DNA of 64,000 nt. Origin: Agelas oroides (taxonomy: Eukaryota; Porifera; Demospongiae; Agelasida; Agelasidae). The notes under the pieces are model-generated. The model was not told where the DNA came from. It did no database searches and saw only the letters and a program-made list of their open reading frames with translations. The DNA lies in contig OX422193.1 in the NCBI GenBank assembly GCA_949130485.1, positions 5,872,871 to 5,936,870 of the forward strand, given 5' to 3'. Numbering within the stretch: position 1 is the first letter of the stretch; the number at the start of each line of letters is the position of its first letter. Shown here piece by piece: positions 24,111 to 34,089 of this stretch. Both the position numbers and the translations under genes were made by a program.

Positions 24111-24713
24111 TAGAGTGTAGTAGAGCTAAGTAGAGACATGGTAGGGGGCACTAGTGTCATGTAGAGGCAAGTAGAGCGATGGTATGGAGTAGTAGAGTGC
24201 AGTAGAGCTAAGTAGAGTAATGGTAGAGTGTAGTAGAACCAGGAAGAGCCATGGTATAGAGTGCAGTAGAGTCAAGTAGAGCCACGTAGAGCCATAGAAG
24301 TGTTTAGCAGAATCCAGTAGAGCTAGGTAGAGTAATGGTAAGGTGTAGTAGAGTCCAGTAGAGTGAAGTTGAGCAACGGTAGAGTGTAGTAGAGCCAAGT
24401 AGAGACATGGTAGGTGGTACTAGTGTCATGTAGAGACAAGTAGAGCCATGGTAGAGTGTAGTAGAGTCCAGTAGAGCTAAGTAGAGTAATGGTAGAGTGT
24501 AGTACAACCATGAAGAGCCATGGTAGAGTGGAGTAGAGTCAAGTAGAGCCACGTAGAGTCATGGAAGTGTTTACTAGAATCCAGTAGAGCTAGGTAGAGC
24601 AATGGTAAGGTGTAGTAGAGCCCAGTAGACCTGAGTAGAGCAATGGTAGAGTGTAGTAGAGCCAAGTAGAGACATGGTATAGAGAGTAGTAGAGTCTTGT
24701 AGAGTCAAGTAGA
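24111..24713. repeat. Segment P', second copy of P
   Basis: Second copy of 21,385-21,987 (shift 2,726). Its right edge continues into segment R rather than Q. The switch falls inside a GTCTTGTAGAGTCAAGTAGAG string present in both copies. Confidence 0.88.
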
Positions 24714-25750
24714 GCAATGGTAGAGTGGAGTAGAGTCAAGTAGAGCTATGTAGAGCAATGGTAGAGTGTAGTAGAGCCAAGTAGAGCCACTGTAGAGTGT
24801 AGTACAGTCCAGTAGAGCTACGTAGAGCAATGGTAGAGTGGAGTAGAGTGAAGTAGAGCTAAGTAGAGCAATGGTAGAGTGTAGTAGAGTCCAGTAGAGC
24901 TAGGTAGAGCAATGGTAGAGTATAGTAGAGCCAAGTAGAGCCATGGTAGGGTGCGCTAGTGTCATGGAGAGACAAGTAGAGCCGTAGTAGAGAGTAGTAG
25001 AGTCCAGTAGAGCTAAGTAGAGTAATGGTAGAGGCAAATAGAGCCACGTAGAGCCATAGAGGTGTTTAGTAGAATCCAGTAGAACTAGGTAGACGAATGG
25101 TAAGGTGTAATAGAGTCCAGTACAGCTAAGTAGAGCAATGGTAGAGTGTAGTAGAGCCAAGTAGAGACATGGTAGAGTGTAGTAGAGTCTTGTAGAGCCA
25201 AGTAGAGCAATGGTAGTGTGTAGTAGAGTCAGGTAAAGCCAAGTAGAGCCATGGTAGAGTGTAGTAGAGTCAAGTAGAGCCCAGTAGAGCCATGGTAGAC
25301 AGTAGTAGAGTCCAGTAGAGGTAAGTAGAGTAATGGTAGAGTGTAGGAGAACCATGAAGAGCCATGGAAGGGGGCACTAGTGTCATGTAGAGACAGGTAG
25401 AGCCATGGTAGAGAGTAGTAGAGTCCAGTAGAGCTAAGTAGAGTAATGGTAGAGTCAAGTAGAGCCACGTAGAGCCATAGAAGTGTTTAGTAGTTTCCAG
25501 TAGAACTAGGTAGACCAATGGTAAGGTGTAGTAGAGTCCAGTAGAGCTAAGTAGAGCAATGGTGGAGTGTAGTAGAGCCAAGTAGAGACATGGTAGACTG
25601 TAGTAGAGTATTGTAGAGCGAAGTAGAGCCATAGTAGTGTGTAGTAGAGTCAGGTAGAGCCAGGTAGAGCCATGGTAGAGTGTAGTAGAGTCAAGTAGAG
25701 CCAAGTTAAGCCATGGTAGACAGTAATAGAGTCCAGTAGAGCTAAGTAGA
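24714..25750. repeat. Segment R, counterpart of 9,956-11,413
   Basis: About 1 kb follows the order of copy 1 from 9,956, with shift 14,758, then 14,337 past the 421-bp duplication that exists only in copy 1. It is therefore the ancestral single-unit state of that duplication. Monomers only. Confidence 0.82.
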
Positions 25751-27849
25751 GTAATGGTAGAGTGTAGTAGAGCCAAGTAGAGACATGGTACGGGGCACTA
25801 GTGTCATGTAGAGAGAAGTAGAGCTATGGTAGAGAGTAATAGAGTCCAGTACAGCTAAGTAGAGTAATGGTAGAGTGTAGTAGAACCAGGAAGAGCCATG
25901 GTAGAGTGCAGTAGAGTCAAGTAGAGCCACGTAGAGCCATAGAAGTGTTTAGTAGAGTAATGGTACGGTGTAGTAGAGTCCAGTAGAGCTAAGTAGAGCA
26001 ATGGTAGAGTGTAGTAGAGCCAAGTAGAGACATGGTAGGGGGCACTAGTGTCATGTAGAGACAAGTATAGAGCAATGGTAGAGAGTAGTAGAGTCCAGTA
26101 GAGCTAAGTAGAGTAATGGTAGAGTGCAGTAGAACCAGGAAGAGCCATGTTAGAGTGCAGTAGAGTCAAGTAGAGCCACGTAGAGGGATAGAAGTGTTTA
26201 GTAGAATCCAGTAGAGCTAGGTAGAGCAATGGTTAGGTGTAGTACAGTCCAGTAGAGCTAAGTAGAGCAACGGTAGAGTGTAGTAGAGCAAAGTAGAGAC
26301 ATGGTAGAGTGTAGTAGAGTCAAGTACAGCCAAGTGGAGCCAATGTAGGGTGCAGTATAGTGTCCAGTAAAGTCATGGTAGAGTGCAATAGAATAAAGTA
26401 GATCGAAGGAGAGCCATAGTAGAAAGTAGTATAATCCAGTAGAGCTAAGTAGAGTAATGGTAGAGTGTAGTAGAGTGAAGTAGAGCCATGGTAGTGTGTA
26501 GTAGAGTCAAGTAGAGCCAAGTAGAGCCATGGTAGAGAGTACTGGAGTCAAGTAGAGCTAACTAGAGCAATGGTAGAGTGTAGAAGAGTCAATTAGGGTC
26601 AAGTAGAGCCATGGTAGACAGTAGTAGAGTCAATGCAGTAGAGCTAAGTAGAGTAATGGTATAGTGTAGTAGAGCCAAGTAGAGACATGGTAGGGGGCAC
26701 TAGTGTCATGTAGAGACAAGTAGAGACATGGTAGAGAGTAGTAGAGTCCAGTAGAGCTAAGTAGAGTAATGATAGAGTGTAGTACAACCAGGAAGAGCCA
26801 TGGTAGAGTGCAGTAGAGTCAAGTAGAGCCACATAGAGCCATAGAAGTGTTTAGCAGAATCCAGTAGAGCTAGGTAGAGTAATGGTAAGGTGTATAGTAG
26901 AGTCCAGTACAGCTAAGTTGAGCAACAGTAGAGTGTAGTAGAGCCAAGTAGAGACATGGTAGGTGGCACTAATGTCATATAGAGAGAAGTAGAGCCATGG
27001 TAGAGTGTAGTAGAGTCCAGTAGAGCTGAGTAGAGCAATGGTAGAGTGTAGTAGAGCCAAGTAGAGACATGGTAGACTGTAGTAGAGTCTTGTAGAGGCA
27101 AGGAGAGCAATGGTAGAGTGTAGTAGAGTCAAGTAGAGCTAAGTAGAGCAATGGGATAGAGTGCAGTAGTGCCAAGTAGAGCCACTGCATGTAGAGAGTA
27201 GTACAGTCATGTAGAGCTAAGTAGAGCAATGGTAGAGTGTAGTAGAACGAGGAAGAGCCATGGTAGAGTGCAGTAGAGTCAAGTAGAGCCACGTAGAGCC
27301 TTAGAAGTGTTTAGTAGAATCCAGTAGAGCTAGGTAGAGCAATGGTAAGGTGTGGTAGATGTTGTGTAGAGCTAAGTAGAGTAACGGTAGAGTGTAGTAG
27401 AGCCAAGTAGAGACATGGTAGAGTGTAGTAGAGTCAAGTACAGCCAAGTGGAGCTAATGTAGGGTGCAGTATAGTGTCCAGTGGAGTCATGGTAGAGTGC
27501 AGTAGAATAAGGTAGAGCGAAGGAGAGCCATAGTAGAGAGTAGTATAGTCCAGTAGAGCTAAGTAGAGTAAGGGTAGAGTGTAGTAGAGCCAAGTAGAGA
27601 CATGGTAGAGTGTAGTAGAGTCAAGTACAGCCAAGTGGAGCCAATGTAGGGTGCAGTATAGTGTCCAGTAGAGTCATGGTAGAGTGCAGTAGAATAAGGT
27701 AGAGCGAAGGAGAGCGATAGTAGAGAGTAGTATAGTCCAGTAGAGCTAAGTAGAGTAATGGTAGAGTGTAGTGGAGCCAAGTAGATCTATGGTAGTGTGC
27801 AGTAGAGTCAAGTATAGCCATGTAGAGCCATGGTAGAGAGTAGTAGAGT
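25751..27849. repeat. Segment Q', second copy of Q
   Basis: Second copy of 21,988-24,085. Its left edge is joined to R as in mega-unit copy 1 (where 11,413 onward follows the 421-bp units). Q' therefore sits in the ancestral context, and the P-Q block at 21.4-24.1 kb is the inserted duplicate. Confidence 0.85.
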
Positions 27850-28250
27850 CCAGTAGAGCTAACTAGAGTAATGGTAGAGTGTAGTAGAGTCAAGTAGAGA
27901 CATGGTAGGGGGCACTAGTGTCATGTAGAGGCAAGTAGAGCCATGGTAGAGAGTAGTAGAGTCTAGTAGAGCTAAGCAGAGTAATGGTAGAGTGTAGTAG
28001 AACCAGAAAGAGCCATGGTAGAGTGAAGTAGAGTCAAGTAGAGCCACGTAGAGCCATAGAAGTGTTTAGCAGAATCCAGTAGAGCTAGGTAGAGTAATGG
28101 TAGAGTGTGTAGTGGAGCCAAGTAGAGCCTAGCCTCATCCCCATGGCAGGCTCTCTCCTCAAAAACGGGGGGGGGGGGGGGGAGGAGAGAGCCTGGGGAC
28201 ATGGCTAAGTAGGGCCATGGTAGAGTGTAGTATAGACTAGTACAGCAAAG
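27636..28250. repeat. 615-bp tandem duplication, unit 1
   Basis: CCAATGTAGG at 27,641 recurs at 28,256, and monomers at 27,859 recur at 28,474: a shift of 615 bp. The unit includes a complete foldback (copy 3). The duplication therefore copied the element together with its flanks. Confidence 0.85.
28130..28207. mobile_element. G-run foldback element, copy 3
   Basis: Perfect 14-bp arms at 28147-28160 and 28182-28195 enclose AAAAAC and a run of 16 G (28167-28182). The outer ends are the same TA-flanked GCCTCATCCCC and GGGGACATGGC. This is the only copy that lacks the CATGCAGAGG module about 370 bp downstream, because the 615-bp duplication places copy 4 there instead. Confidence 0.75.
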
Positions 28251-28865
28251 TGGAGCCAATGTAGGGTGCAGTATAGTGTCCAGTAGAGTCATGGTAGAGT
28301 GCAGTAGAATAAGGTAGAGCGAAGGAGAGCGATAGTAGAGAGTAGTATAGTCTAGTAGAGCTAAGTAGAGTAATCGTAGAGTGTAGTGGAGCCAAGTAGA
28401 TCTATGGTAGTGTGCAGTAGAGTCAAGTAGAGCCATGTAGAGCCATGGTAGAGAGTAGTAGAGTCCAGTAGAGCTAAGTAGAGTAATGGTAGAGTGTAGT
28501 AGAGTCAAGTAGAGACATGGTAGGGGGCACAAGTGTCATGTAGAGACAAGTAGAGCCATGGTAGAGAGTAGTAGAGTCCAGTAGAGCTAAGTAGAGTAAT
28601 GGTAGAGTGTAGTAGAACCAGAAAGAGCCATGGTAGAGTGAAGTAGAGTCAAGTAGAGCCACGTAGAGCCATAGAAGTGTTTAGCAGAATCCAGTAGAGC
28701 TAGGTAGAGTTATGGTAGAGTGTGTAGTGGATCCAAGTAGAGCCTAGCCTCATCCCCATGGCAGGCTCTCTCCTCAAAAACGGGGGGGGGGGGAGGAGAG
28801 AGCCTGGAGACATGGCTAAGTAGGGCCATGGTAGAGTGTAGTATAGACTAGTACAGCAAAGTGGA
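28251..28865. repeat. 615-bp tandem duplication, unit 2
   Basis: This is the second unit, containing foldback copy 4. Beyond 28,865 the sequence leaves the unit and follows the order seen at 13.5 kb (GGATGCAGTATAGTGGCCAG), so this right edge is the ancestral context. Confidence 0.85.
28745..28818. mobile_element. G-run foldback element, copy 4
   Basis: The arms at 28762-28775 and 28793-28806 pair perfectly. The G-run is 12 bases (28782-28793). The right flank reads GAGCCTGGAGACATGGCTA, so one base differs from the usual GGGGAC end. CATGCAGAGG starts at 29191, 373 bp past the right end, as in copies 1 and 2. A G-run seven bases shorter than in copy 2 accounts for the change of shift between the mega-units from 15,354 to 15,347. 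Confidence 0.75.
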
Positions 28866-31060
28866 GCCAATGTAGGATGCAGTATAGTGGCCAGTAGACC
28901 AATGCTAGAGAGTAGTAGAGTCCAGTAGAGCTAAGTAGAGCAATGGTAGAGTGTAGAAAAGTCAACTAGGGTCAAGTAGAGCCATGGTAGACAGTAGTAG
29001 AATCCAGTAGAGATAAGTAGAGTAATGGTAGAGTGTAGTAGAGGGAAGTAGAGACATGATAAGGGGCACTATAGTGTCATGTAGAACCAAGGAGAGCCAT
29101 GGCAAAGAGTAGTAGAGTCCAGTATAGCTAAGTAGAGAAATGGTAGAGTGTAGTAGAGCCAAGTAGAGCCATGGTAGAGAGTAGTAGAGTCATGCAGAGG
29201 CAAGTGGAGCAATGGCAGAGTGTAGTAGAGTCAAGTAGAGCTATGTAGACCAATGGTCGAGTGTAGTAGAGCAAAGTAGAGCCATTGTAGAGTGTATAGT
29301 AGAGTCCAGTGGAGCTAAGTAGAGCAATGGTAGAGTGTAGTAGAATCTAAGTAGAGCAATGGTAGAGTGTAGCAGAGCCAAGGAGAGCCATGGTAGAGTG
29401 TAGTAGAGTCAAGTAGAGCTAACTAGAGCAACGGTAGGATGTAGTATAGTCAACTAGGGTTAAGTAGAGCCATGGTAGACAGTAGTAGAGTCCAATAGAG
29501 CTAAGTAGATTAATGGTAGAGTGTAGTAGAGCCAAGTAGAGACATGGTAGGGGGCACTATTGTCATGTAGAGACAGGTAGAGACATGGTAGAGAGTAGTA
29601 GAGTCCAGTAGAGCTAAGTAGAGTAATGGTAGAGTGTAGTAGAACCAGGAAGAGCCATGGTAGAGTGCAGTATAGCCAAGTAGAGCAACGTAGAGCCATA
29701 GAAGTGTTTAGTAGAATCCATAGAAGTGTTTAGTAGAATCCAGTAGAGCTAGGTAGAGGAATGGTAAGGTGTAGTAGAGTCCAGTAGAGCTAAGTAGAGC
29801 AATGGAAGAGTGTAGTAGAGCCAAGTAGAGACATGGTAGAGTGTAGTAGACTCATGTAGAGCTACATAGAGCAATGGTAGAGTGTAGTAGAGCCAAGTAG
29901 AGACATGGTAGAGAGTAGTAGAGTCATGCAGAGGCAAGTAGAGCAATGGCAGAGTGTAGTAGAGTCAAGTAGAGCTAAGTAGACAAATGGTAGAGTGTAG
30001 TAGAGCCAAGTAGAGCCATTGTAGAGTATATAGTACAGTGCAGTAGAGCTAAGTAGAGCAATGGTAGAGTGTAGTAGAGTCAAGTATAGATCTAAGTAGA
30101 GCAATGGTACAGTGTAACAGAGCCAAGTAGAGCCATGGTAGAGTGTAGTAAAGTCAAGTAGAGCTAACTAGAGCAATGGTAGAGTGTAGTAGAGTCAACA
30201 AGGGTTAAGTAGAGCCATGGTAGAGAGTAGTAGAGTCCAGTAGAGCTAAGTACATTAATGGTAGAGTGTAGTAGAGCCAAGCAGAGACATGGTAGTGGGC
30301 ACTAGTGTCATATAGAGACAAGTAGAGCAATGGTAGAGAGTAGTAGAGCCAAGTAGAGATATGGTAGGGGGCACTAGTGTCATGTAGAGACAAGTAGAGC
30401 AATCGTAGAGAGTAGTAGAGTCCAGTAGAGCTAAGTAGAGTAATGGTAGAGTGTAGTAGAACCAGGAAGAGCCATGGTAGAGTGCAGTAGAGTCAAATAG
30501 AGCCACATAGAGCCATAGAAGTGTTTAGTAGAATCGAGTAGAGCTAGGTAGAGCAATGGTAAGGTGTAGTAGAGTCCAGTAGAGCTAAGTAGAGCAATGG
30601 TAGAGTATAGTAGAACCAAGTGGAGACATGGTAGAGTGTAGTAGAGTCTTGTACAGCCAAGTGGAGCCAATGTAGGGTGCAGTATAGTGTCCAGTAGAGT
30701 CATGGTAGAGTGCAGTTGAATAAAGTAGAGCGAAGGAGAGCCATAGTATAAAGTAGTATAGTCCAGTAGAGCTTAGTAGAGTAATGGTAGAGTGTAGTAG
30801 AGCTAAGTAGAGCCATGGTAGTGTGCAGTAGAGTCAAGTAGAGAGAAGTAGAGCCATGGTAGAGAGTAGTAGAGTCCAGTAGAGCTAACTAGAGCAATGG
30901 TAGAGTGTAGAAGAGTCAATTAGGGTCAAGTAGAGCCATGGTAGACAGTAGTAGAGTCCAGTAGAGCTAAGTAGAGTAATGGTAGAGTGTAGTAGAGCCA
31001 AGTAGAGACATGGTAGGGGGCACTAGTGTAATGTAGAGACAAGTAGAGCCATGGTAGAGA
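28866..31060. repeat. Array segment of mega-unit 2, right part
   Basis: Counterpart of 13,520-15,630. It holds the CATGCAGAGG module at 29,191 and two extra 41-bp monomers at 29,398-29,479. From about 30,296 it is also the first unit of the 1.89-kb duplication. No gene was seen. Confidence 0.85.
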
Positions 31061-32189
31061 GTAGTAGAGTCCAGTAGAGCTAAGTAGAGTAATGGTAGAG
31101 TGTAGTAGAACCAGGAAGAGCCATGGTAGAGTGCAGTAGAGTCAAGTAGAGACATGGTAGGGGGCACTATTGTAATGTAGAGACAGGTTGAGCCATGGTA
31201 GAGAGTAGTAGAGTCCAGTAGAGCTAAGTAGAGTAATGGTAGAGTGTAGTAGAACCAGAAAGAGCCATGGTAGAGTGAAGTAGAGTCAAGTAGAGCCACG
31301 TAGAGCCATAGAAGTGTTTAGCAGAATCCAGTAGAGCTAGGTAGAGTAATGGTAGAGTGTGTAGTGGAGCCAAGTAGAGCCTAGCCTCATCCCCATGGCA
31401 GGCTCTCTCCTCAAAAACGGGGGGGGGGGGAGGGAGGAGAGAACCTGGGGACATGGCTAAGTAGGGCCATGGTAGAGTGTAGTATAGACAAGTACAGCAA
31501 AGTGGAGGCAATGTAGGGTGCAGTATAGTGTCGAGTAGAGCCAGGGTAGAGAGTAGTAGAGTCCAGTAGAGCTAAGTAGAGCAATGGTAGGGTGTAGAAG
31601 AGTCAACTAGGGTCAAGAAGAGCCATGGTAGACAGAAGTAGAATCCAGTAGAGATAAGTAGAGTAATGGTAGAGTGTAGTAGAGCCAAGTAGAGACATGT
31701 TAGGGGGCACTAGTGTCATGTAGAACCAAGGAGAGCCATGGTAGAGAGTAGTAGAGTCCAGTAGAGCTAAGTAGAGAAATGGGAGAGTGTGGTAGAGCCA
31801 AGTAGAGCCATGGTAGAGAGTAGTAGAGTCATGCAGAGGCAAGTGGAGCAATGGCAGAGTGTAGTAGAGTCAAGTAGAGCTATGTAGACCAATGGTCGAG
31901 TGTAGTAGAGCCAAGTAGAGCCATTGTAGAGTGTATAGTAGAGTCCAGTGGAGCTAAGTAGAGCAATGGTAGAGTGTAGTAGAATCTAAGTAGAGCAATG
32001 ATAGAGTGTAGCAGAGCCAAGTAGAGCCATGGTAGAGTGTAGTAGAGTCAAGTAGAGCTAACTAGAGCAATGGTAGAGTGTAGTACAGTCAACTAGGGTT
32101 AAGTAGAGCCATGGTAGACGGTAGTAAAGTCCAGTAGAGCTAAGTAGATTAATGGTAGAGTGTAGTAGAGCCAAGTAGAGACATGGTAG
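30296..32189. repeat. 1.89-kb tandem duplication, unit 1
   Basis: Positions recur 1,894 bp downstream (30,431 with 32,325; 30,967 with 32,861; 31,224 with 33,118), then 1,899 bp past the foldback because the G-run is longer in unit 2. Diagnostic variants shared by both are GAGCAATCGTAGAG, GAATCGAGTAGAG and GCTTAGTAGAG. The unit includes foldback copy 5. Confidence 0.87.
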
Positions 32190-32925
32190 GGGGTACTAGT
32201 GTCATATAGAGACAAGTAGAGCAATGGTAGAGAGTAGTAGAGCCAAGTAGAGATATGGTAGGGGGCACTAGTGTCATGTAAAGACAAGTAGAGCAATCGT
32301 AGAGAGTAGTAGAGTCCAGTAGAGCTAAGTAGAGTAATGGTAGAGTGTATTAGAACCAGGAAGAGCCATGGTAGAGTGCAGTAGAGTCAAATAAAGCCAC
32401 ATAGAGCCATAGAAGTGTTTAGTAGAATCGAGTAGAGCTAGGTAGAGCAATGGTAAGGTGTAGTAGAGTCCAGTAGAGCTAAGTAGAGCAATGGTAGAGT
32501 ATAGTAGAACAAAGTGGAGACATGGTAGAGTGTAGTAGAGTCTTGTACAGCCAAGTGGAGCCAATGTAGGGTGCAGTATAGTGTCCAGTAGAGTCATGGT
32601 AGAGTGCAGTTGAATAAAGTAGAGCGAAGGAGAGCCATAGTATAAAGTAGTATAGTCCAGTAGAGCTTAGTAGAGTAATGGTAGAGTGTAGTAGAGCTAA
32701 GTAGAGCCATGGTAGTGTGCAGTAGAGTCAAGTAGAGAGAAGTAGAGCCATGGTAGAGAGTAGTAGAGTCCAGTAGAGCTAACTAGAGCAATGGTAGAGT
32801 GTAGAAGAGTCAATTAGGGTCAAGTAGAGCCATGGTAGACAGTAGTAGAGTCCAGTAGAGCTAAGTAGAGTAATGGTAGAGTGTAGTAGAGCCAAGTAGA
32901 GACATGGTAGGGGGCACTAGTGTAA
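31061..32925. repeat. Link region between the old and young mega-units
   Basis: This stretch joins mega-unit copy 2 to the first 14.66-kb copy and is covered by the 1.89-kb duplication. Only 31/41-bp monomers and foldback copy 5 are present. Confidence 0.75.
31382..31459. mobile_element. G-run foldback element, copy 5
   Basis: The left arm is 31399-31412. The right arm at 31434-31447 reads GAGGAGAGAACCTG, one mismatch shared with copies 6 and 8. The G-run is 12 bases (31419-31430), followed by AGGG. CATGCAGAGG starts at 31830, 371 bp past the right end, as in copies 6 to 9. It is the sister of copy 6 by the 1.89-kb duplication. Confidence 0.75.
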
Positions 32926-34089
32926 TGTAGAGACAAGTAGAGCCATGGTAGAGAGTAGTAGAGTCCAGTAGAGCTAAGTAGAGTAATGGTAGAGTGTAGT
33001 AGAAGCAGGAAGAGCCATGGTAGAGTGCAGTAGAGTCAAGTAGAGACATGGTAGGGGGCACTATTGTAATGTAGAGACAGGTTGAGCCATGGTAGAGAGT
33101 AGTAGAGTCCAGTAGAGCTAAGTAGAGTAATGGTAGAGTGTAGTAGAACCAGAAAGAGCCATGGTAGAGTGAAGTAGAGTCAAGTAGAGCCACGTAGAGC
33201 CATAGAAGTGTTTAGCAGAATCCAGTAGAGCTAGGTAGAGTAATGGTAGAGTGTGTAGTGGAGCCAAGTAGAGCCTAGCCTCATCCCCATGGCAGGCTCT
33301 CTCCTCAAAAACGGGGGGGGGGGGGGGGGAGGGAGGAGAGAACCTGGGGACATGGCTGAGTAGGGCCATGGTAGAGTGTAGTATAGACAAGTACAGCAAA
33401 GTGGAGGCAATGTAGGGTGCAGTATAGTGTCGAGTAGAGCCAGGGTAGAGAGTAGTAGAGTCCAGTAGAGCTAAGTAGAGCAATGGTAGGGTGTAGAAGA
33501 GTCAACTAGGGTCAAGAAGAGCCATGGTAGACAGAAGTAGAATCCAGTAGAGATAAGTAGAGTAATGGTAGAGTGTAGTAGAGCCAAGTAGAGACATGTT
33601 AGGGGGCACTAGTGTCATGTAGAACCAAGGAGAGCCATGGTAGAGAGTAGTAGAGTCCAGTAGAGCTAAGTAGAGAAATGGGAGAGTGTGGTAGAGCCAA
33701 GTAGAGCCATGGTAGAGAGTAGTAGAGTCATGCAGAGGCAAGTGGAGCAATGGCAGAGTGTAGTAGAGTCAAGTAGAGCTATGTAGACCAATGGTCGAGT
33801 GTAGTAGAGCCAAGTAGTGCCATTGTAGAGTGTATAGTAGAGTCCAGTGGAGCTAAGTAGAGCAATGGTAGAGTGTAGTAGAATCTAAGTAGAGCAATGA
33901 TAGAGTGTAGCAGAGCCAAGCAGAGCCATGGTAGAGTGTAGTAGAGTCAAGTAGAGCTAACTAGAGCAATGGTAGAGTGTAGTACAGTCAACTAGGGTTA
34001 AGTAGAGCCATGGTAGACGGTAGTAAAGTCCAGTAGAGCTAAGTAGATTAATGGTAGAGTGTAGTAGAGCCAAGTAGAGACATGGTAGG
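32190..34089. repeat. 1.89-kb tandem duplication, unit 2
   Basis: Second unit, containing foldback copy 6. It ends near 34,09x, where unit 1 continues with GGGGGTACTAGTG and this copy switches to GGGGGCACTATTGTAATG. The unit crosses the left edge of the 14.66-kb copy A (32,926), so only its right part was included in that larger duplication. Confidence 0.85.
33276..33358. mobile_element. G-run foldback element, copy 6
   Basis: Arms at 33293-33306 and 33333-33346 (GAGGAGAGAACCTG, one mismatch). The G-run is 17 bases (33313-33329), followed by AGGG. The right end reads GGCTGAG instead of GGCTAAG, a substitution shared with copies 7, 8 and 9. CATGCAGAGG starts at 33729 (371 bp past the right end). 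It is almost identical to copy 8 apart from two fewer G. Confidence 0.75.

Larger units (their letters stand above)
15641..31060. repeat. Older mega-unit, copy 2 (about 15.4 kb)
   Basis: This copy is colinear with 2,836-15,640; the matched points are listed there. Relative to copy 1 it lacks the 1.7-kb tandem unit of 3.1-6.5 kb and the extra 421-bp unit. It carries about 0.9 kb extra at 19,177-20,099, about 3 kb extra at 21.7-24.7 kb, and one extra foldback. By reading, it is clearly more diverged from copy 1 than the two 14.66-kb copies further right are from each other. Confidence 0.8.

Noticed and set aside
27359-27370. Odd string GTTGTGTAGAGC as an insertion site
   Set aside because: The copy at about 23,597 reads TTCTGTAGAGC; the difference is a few bases with a 1-bp length change, which point mutation explains.
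27972-28532. 186-codon minus-strand frame running through foldback copy 3, with a proline run
   Set aside because: The proline run is just the G-run read on the other strand. Its length differs between foldback copies and breaks the frame, so selection for a protein is unlikely.
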